A stretch of DNA of 64,000 nucleotides. It comes from Methylorubrum thiocyanatum. Its GTDB lineage: Bacteria; Pseudomonadota; Alphaproteobacteria; Rhizobiales; Beijerinckiaceae. The stretch lies in contig JACJIB010000001.1 in assembly GCA_014138645.1 (NCBI GenBank), positions 248,001 to 312,000 on the forward strand, in the 5' to 3' direction. The translations under genes and the position numbers were made by a program. The notes beneath the pieces were generated by a model. The model did no database searches and had not been told where the DNA came from. It saw only the letters and a list, made by a program, of their open reading frames with translations. Positions 63,407 through 64,000 of this stretch are shown piece by piece (positions within the stretch are counted from its first letter, which is position 1; every line of letters starts with the position of its first letter).

Positions 63407-64000
63407 TCAGCGCGAAAACTTCTTGTACTTCAGCTTCTTCGGGATCAGCGAGTCCGTCCCGAGCCGACGCTTCTTGTCGGTCTCGTAGTCGGAGAAGTTG
63501 CCCTCGAACCACTCGACATGGCTGTCGCCCTCGAAAGCGAGGATGTGGGTCGCGATGCGGTTCAGGAACCAGCGATCGTGGCTGATGATCACCGCGCAGC
63601 CCGCGTAATCCTCCAGACCCTCTTCGAGCGCCCGCAGGGTCTCCATGTCGAGGTCGTTGGTCGGCTCGTCCAGCAGCAGGACGTTGCCGCCCTTGCGCAG
63701 GGTCGCGGCGAGGTGGACGCGGTTGCGCTCACCGCCCGAGAGCGTGCCGACCTTCTTCTGCTGGTCGCCGCCCTTGAAGGCGAAGGCCGCGCAATAGGCG
63801 CGGGAATTGATCTCGCGCTTGTTGAAATACAGGATGTCGTTGCCGCCCGAGATCTCCTGCCAGACCGTCGCGTTCGGATCGAGCGCGTCGCGGGACTGAT
63901 CGACATAGCCGAGATGCACGCTCTCGCCGATCTCGATCGCGCCGCCGTCGGGCTTCTCGGTGCCGGTGATCATCTTGAACAGGGTGGTCTTGCCGGCGCC
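63407..64000 (-). CDS. ettA: EttA-type ABC-F translation factor, C-terminal part (runs off window)
   Basis: The 198 visible residues are the second ATPase domain and end of an ABC-F protein of the EttA type, which binds the ribosome E site. Walker [10 protein letters not shown] is at the window edge, then [15 protein letters not shown] and [40 protein letters not shown] is the switch region, and [10 protein letters not shown] ends the protein, all highly typical of EttA. The remainder lies beyond base 64000. Confidence 0.93.
   Translation of the reverse strand, partial: GAGKTTLFKMITGTEKPDGGAIEIGESVHLGYVDQSRDALDPNATVWQEISGGNDILYFNKREINSRAYCAAFAFKGGDQQKKVGTLSGGERNRVHLAATLRKGGNVLLLDEPTNDLDMETLRALEEGLEDYAGCAVIISHDRWFLNRIATHILAFEGDSHVEWFEGNFSDYETDKKRRLGTDSLIPKKLKYKKFSR

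Overview
This GC-rich chromosomal segment comes from a methylotrophic alphaproteobacterium, almost certainly the Methylobacterium/Methylorubrum extorquens group. The evidence is gene content and order: pqqA-B-CD-E, fhcBADC, mtdB-mch-fae with (dephospho)tetrahydromethanopterin and methylofuran biosynthesis genes, and a complete lanthanide-uptake (lut) cluster ending in lanM (lanmodulin). No rRNA, tRNA, insertion sequence, phage gene or CRISPR array was seen; the only RNA gene found is the SRP RNA.

Layout. 1-7.9 kb (minus): the 5' part of folP, two exported proteins of unknown function coupled to the end of the PQQ operon, pqqE, pqqCD, pqqB, pqqA, then a two-component system and a small exported protein. 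8.0-8.8 kb: a Phd/YefM plus PemK/MazF-like toxin-antitoxin pair with a palindromic operator candidate. 8.9-13.4 kb (minus): fhcBADC, the formyltransferase/hydrolase complex. 13.8-20.7 kb (plus): beta-RFAP synthase, mtdB, an ATP-grasp gene, mch, a RimK-like ligase, a CitG-like protein and fae. 20.8-22.8 kb: a HisA-like gene divergent from a hydantoinase-like (MfnF-type) gene. 22.8-29.2 kb (minus): a DUF2380 protein, mfnB, an amino acid kinase-like (MfnE-type) gene, a dihydropteroate-synthase-like gene, a DUF447 gene, two exported SRPBCC proteins and a YVTN beta-propeller.

29.4-39.3 kb (plus) is the lanthanide locus: lutA-lutG (periplasmic binding protein, beta-propeller, cupredoxin-like protein, small two-Cys protein, ABC ATPase and permease, exported protein), lutH (TonB-dependent receptor), lanM and one further small exported protein that resembles LutD. 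39.4-46 kb carries exopolysaccharide genes (polyprenyl-phosphate glycosylphosphotransferase, glycosyltransferase, Wza-like lipoprotein, Wzc-like co-polymerase) and a 44-residue membrane protein. 46.4-48.8 kb (minus) is ffs-dnaX-ybaB. 48.9-64 kb is mostly housekeeping or unlinked: a PepSY protein, ComM, a FIST protein with a hybrid histidine kinase, a BTLCP-type peptidase, a thioesterase, an esterase, a lytic transglycosylase, a molybdopterin oxidoreductase, a double-ATPase ABC protein, deoB and the 3' part of ettA.

How it works together: PQQ is the cofactor of methanol dehydrogenases, and the lanthanide-dependent ones also need the metals brought in by the lut genes and bound by LanM. The formaldehyde they make is condensed with dH4MPT by Fae, oxidised by MtdB, converted by Mch and released as formate by Fhc using methylofuran. 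The cofactor genes sit among the enzymes. So about 39 kb forms an almost continuous C1-oxidation island covering cofactor, metal and pathway, interrupted mainly by the toxin-antitoxin pair.
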